Assembly (NCBI GenBank): GCA_040218875.1
Contig: JAVJQP010000088.1
Strand: one strand, 5' to 3'
DNA: 64,000 nt
From: Coleofasciculus sp937127375
Lineage (GTDB): Bacteria; Cyanobacteriota; Cyanobacteriia; Cyanobacteriales; Coleofasciculaceae
Shown here piece by piece: positions 62,865-64,000 of the stretch. The notes under the pieces are model-generated. The model saw nothing but the letters and a program-made list of their open reading frames with translations, did no database searches and was not told where the DNA came from. Both the position numbers and the translations under genes were made by a program. Positions within the stretch are counted from its first letter, which is position 1. The number at the start of each line of letters is the position of its first letter.

Positions 62865-63398
62865 ATGACGGCTACTACCCGTGACCTTGCTCACCTACCA
62901 TTAGGGACAAGGGTCTTTGTGGACACTATTATCTTTGATCTATACTTTCGGAGTAAATCTACCACCTGTACAGCATTTATTAACCGTATTGCTAAAAGAG
63001 AAGTTTACGCCTACGTGAATACCCAAATTCTTTCAGACCTCTTGCATAAACTGATGCTAGCCGAAGCCGTAAACAAGGGATATATTACACGTCGTAGCGC
63101 TTCTAAGTTAAAGAATAAGTTATCAAGTAACCGCTCAGTAGCCAGTAATTTAACAGATTATCAACAACAATTTGAAGATATTTTGGCGCTGGGTATTAAA
63201 GTCCTGCGGATTAGCCAAAAAACATTAGTTGAAACTAAACGAGAACGCACCCAGTATGGATTGATGACAGGTGATTCTCTGCATCTGGGGACAATGAATC
63301 GACATTCTACTCCCATCGATAATATAGTTACTCACGATAGTGACTTTGCTCATGTACCAAATTTAAATATCTGGACACCAATGGATGTAATTTCTTAA
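62865..63398 (+). CDS. PIN domain nuclease (VapC-like)
   Basis: The 177-residue protein has a PIN-type acidic site: D20 in VFVDTIIFDLYF, the glutamate of the MLAEAVNKGYI helix region, and C-terminal D residues in LMTGDSLHLGTM and VTHDSDFAHV. PIN domains cut RNA, mostly as VapC toxins, with Mg. The start is 2 bp after the methyltransferase stop (TAATCATG), so the two are translated together. No antitoxin gene is visible before or after it. It is longer than the usual 130-residue VapC and has a basic central helix (RRSASKLKNKLSSNRS). Confidence 0.82.
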   Translation: MTATTRDLAHLPLGTRVFVDTIIFDLYFRSKSTTCTAFINRIAKREVYAYVNTQILSDLLHKLMLAEAVNKGYITRRSASKLKNKLSSNRSVASNLTDYQQQFEDILALGIKVLRISQKTLVETKRERTQYGLMTGDSLHLGTMNRHSTPIDNIVTHDSDFAHVPNLNIWTPMDVIS

Positions 63399-63479
63399 CG
63401 AGAAGATAACGCCAACTCACGATATCACAACCGCAACCAAAAACTGGTAGTAGTAGCCGTAGTAGCCGTAGGGTGGGTG

Positions 63480-64000
63480 AGATGGTGCCTAATTAATGCA
63501 ACAAACCAGTTTAATGAACGCGCCGTCGTAACCCACCAAGTTATCCGCTTTCTCACCACTCAAAAACAATGGAATGAAGCGCTTGATTTCTGCTGTGATT
63601 TCAGGTACTATTTCATCATGGGAAAATGTGCGCTCCTATAACCCCCTTTTCCCGAACATTGGCAGTCTCGACCATCAACTTCTAAGTCTCAGACTTCTTC
63701 TCCCTAAACTTACCCTTCAACCGCCATCGGGAGTGAGACGATGCTTAATTAATACAACAAACCATTGAATAAACGCGCCGTCGTAACTCACCGAGTTATC
63801 TGGCTTTCTCACCACTCAAAAAAAATCCCATGAAGCGCTTGATTTCTGCTGTGATTTCAGGTACTATTTCATCATGGGAAAATGTGCGCTCCTGTAACCC
63901 CCTATTCAAGAACATTAGCAGTCTCGACCATCAACTTCTAAGTCTCAGACTTCTTCTCCCTAAACTTACCCTTCAACCGCCATCGGGAGTGAGACGATGC
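63480..64000. repeat. Tandem repeat of 256-bp period running off the window end
   Basis: ATGAAGCGCTTGATTTCTGC occurs at 63574 and 63830. The surrounding sequence repeats with the same spacing of 256 bases, from the TTAATTAAT-ACAACAAACC block to the CGCCATCGGGAGTGAGACG end. There are about two copies. On the minus strand each unit has a protein-like frame around RTFSHDEIVPEITAEIKRF, with stops that differ between copies, so it may be decayed coding DNA. A 64-codon plus-strand frame (63574-63768) is not supported. Confidence 0.8.

Noticed and set aside
58397..63398. Complete BREX or DISARM system
   Set aside because: Only a PglX-like methyltransferase is present; there is no BrxC, PglZ, BrxL, DrmA or DrmB gene around it in this window.
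63480..64000. Possible CRISPR array from long-period repeat
   Set aside because: The period is 256 bp with whole-unit similarity, not short repeats with unique spacers.
1..64000. tRNA, rRNA or known small RNA genes
   Set aside because: I scanned the spacers by eye for cloverleaf and rRNA landmarks and found none; a covariance-model search would be needed to be sure.

Overview
The window looks like chromosomal DNA of a filamentous cyanobacterium, probably of the Coleofasciculus/Moorea/Microcoleus type. This is inferred from a CpcT/CpeT phycobilin lyase, a Ycf46-type AAA ATPase, cyanobacterial-only hypothetical families, two PEP-CTERM proteins, a secreted TPS-CHAT protein, very frequent GCGATCGC (HIP1) octamers, and intergenic spacers packed with short dispersed repeats. 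No rRNA, tRNA, CRISPR array, intact transposase or prophage was seen.

Layout. 1-7.5 kb: three minus-strand genes for glycan and surface functions: a GT8-like and a GT10-like glycosyltransferase, then a 1753-residue protein joining a GT2 glycosyltransferase to a signal peptide, a two-partner-secretion domain and a C-terminal CHAT protease domain. 7.7-13 kb: cpcT, conserved hypotheticals, a GlsB-type membrane protein and a secreted choice-of-anchor I/PEP-CTERM protein. 13.4-24.5 kb: a signalling block with a PhnD-like lipoprotein followed by a histidine kinase, a NarL-type regulator, two receiver-kinase hybrids and a Cache/HAMP/PAS/GAF adenylate cyclase. 24.8-36.2 kb: a four-carbon acid sugar kinase, two pentapeptide-repeat proteins, a broken CHAD gene, the Ycf46-like ATPase, two lipoproteins (one LEA-like), an M48 protease and argG. 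36.7-42.9 kb: a second adenylate cyclase, then a nickel/cobalt uptake locus (DUF4382 lipoprotein, NikL-like protein, CbiM, CbiQ, CbiO). 43.5-58.2 kb: a choice-of-anchor A/PEP-CTERM protein, a GT2 enzyme, rpmF, a sulfite-oxidase-like enzyme, a CbiG/CobJ fragment, a three-Cys-motif/TcmP pair, an OpuCA-type ATPase, an LpxB-like protein carrying repeat-derived insertions, a coiled-coil protein, a truncated release-factor-like gene, mraY and dnaK. 58.4-63.4 kb: an EVE-domain protein, a large Eco57I-type DNA methyltransferase and a PIN nuclease, a possible defence cassette. The last 500 bases are a 256-bp tandem repeat that runs off the end.

Two themes stand out. First, the dispersed repeats (30-bp TGTAGAGACG palindromes, 60-bp elements bounded by GGGCGGGTTT/AAACCCGCCC, 7-bp and 9-bp arrays) are not confined to spacers. 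They sit directly against stop codons, supply start and stop codons, lie inside the LpxB-like reading frame, and adjoin three truncated genes (CHAD, release-factor-like, CbiG/CobJ). Second, several genes point to surface interaction and defence or self-non-self functions: TPS-CHAT, TCM/TcmP, and EVE-methyltransferase-PIN. Functions are read from motifs and remembered family features; no database search was run.
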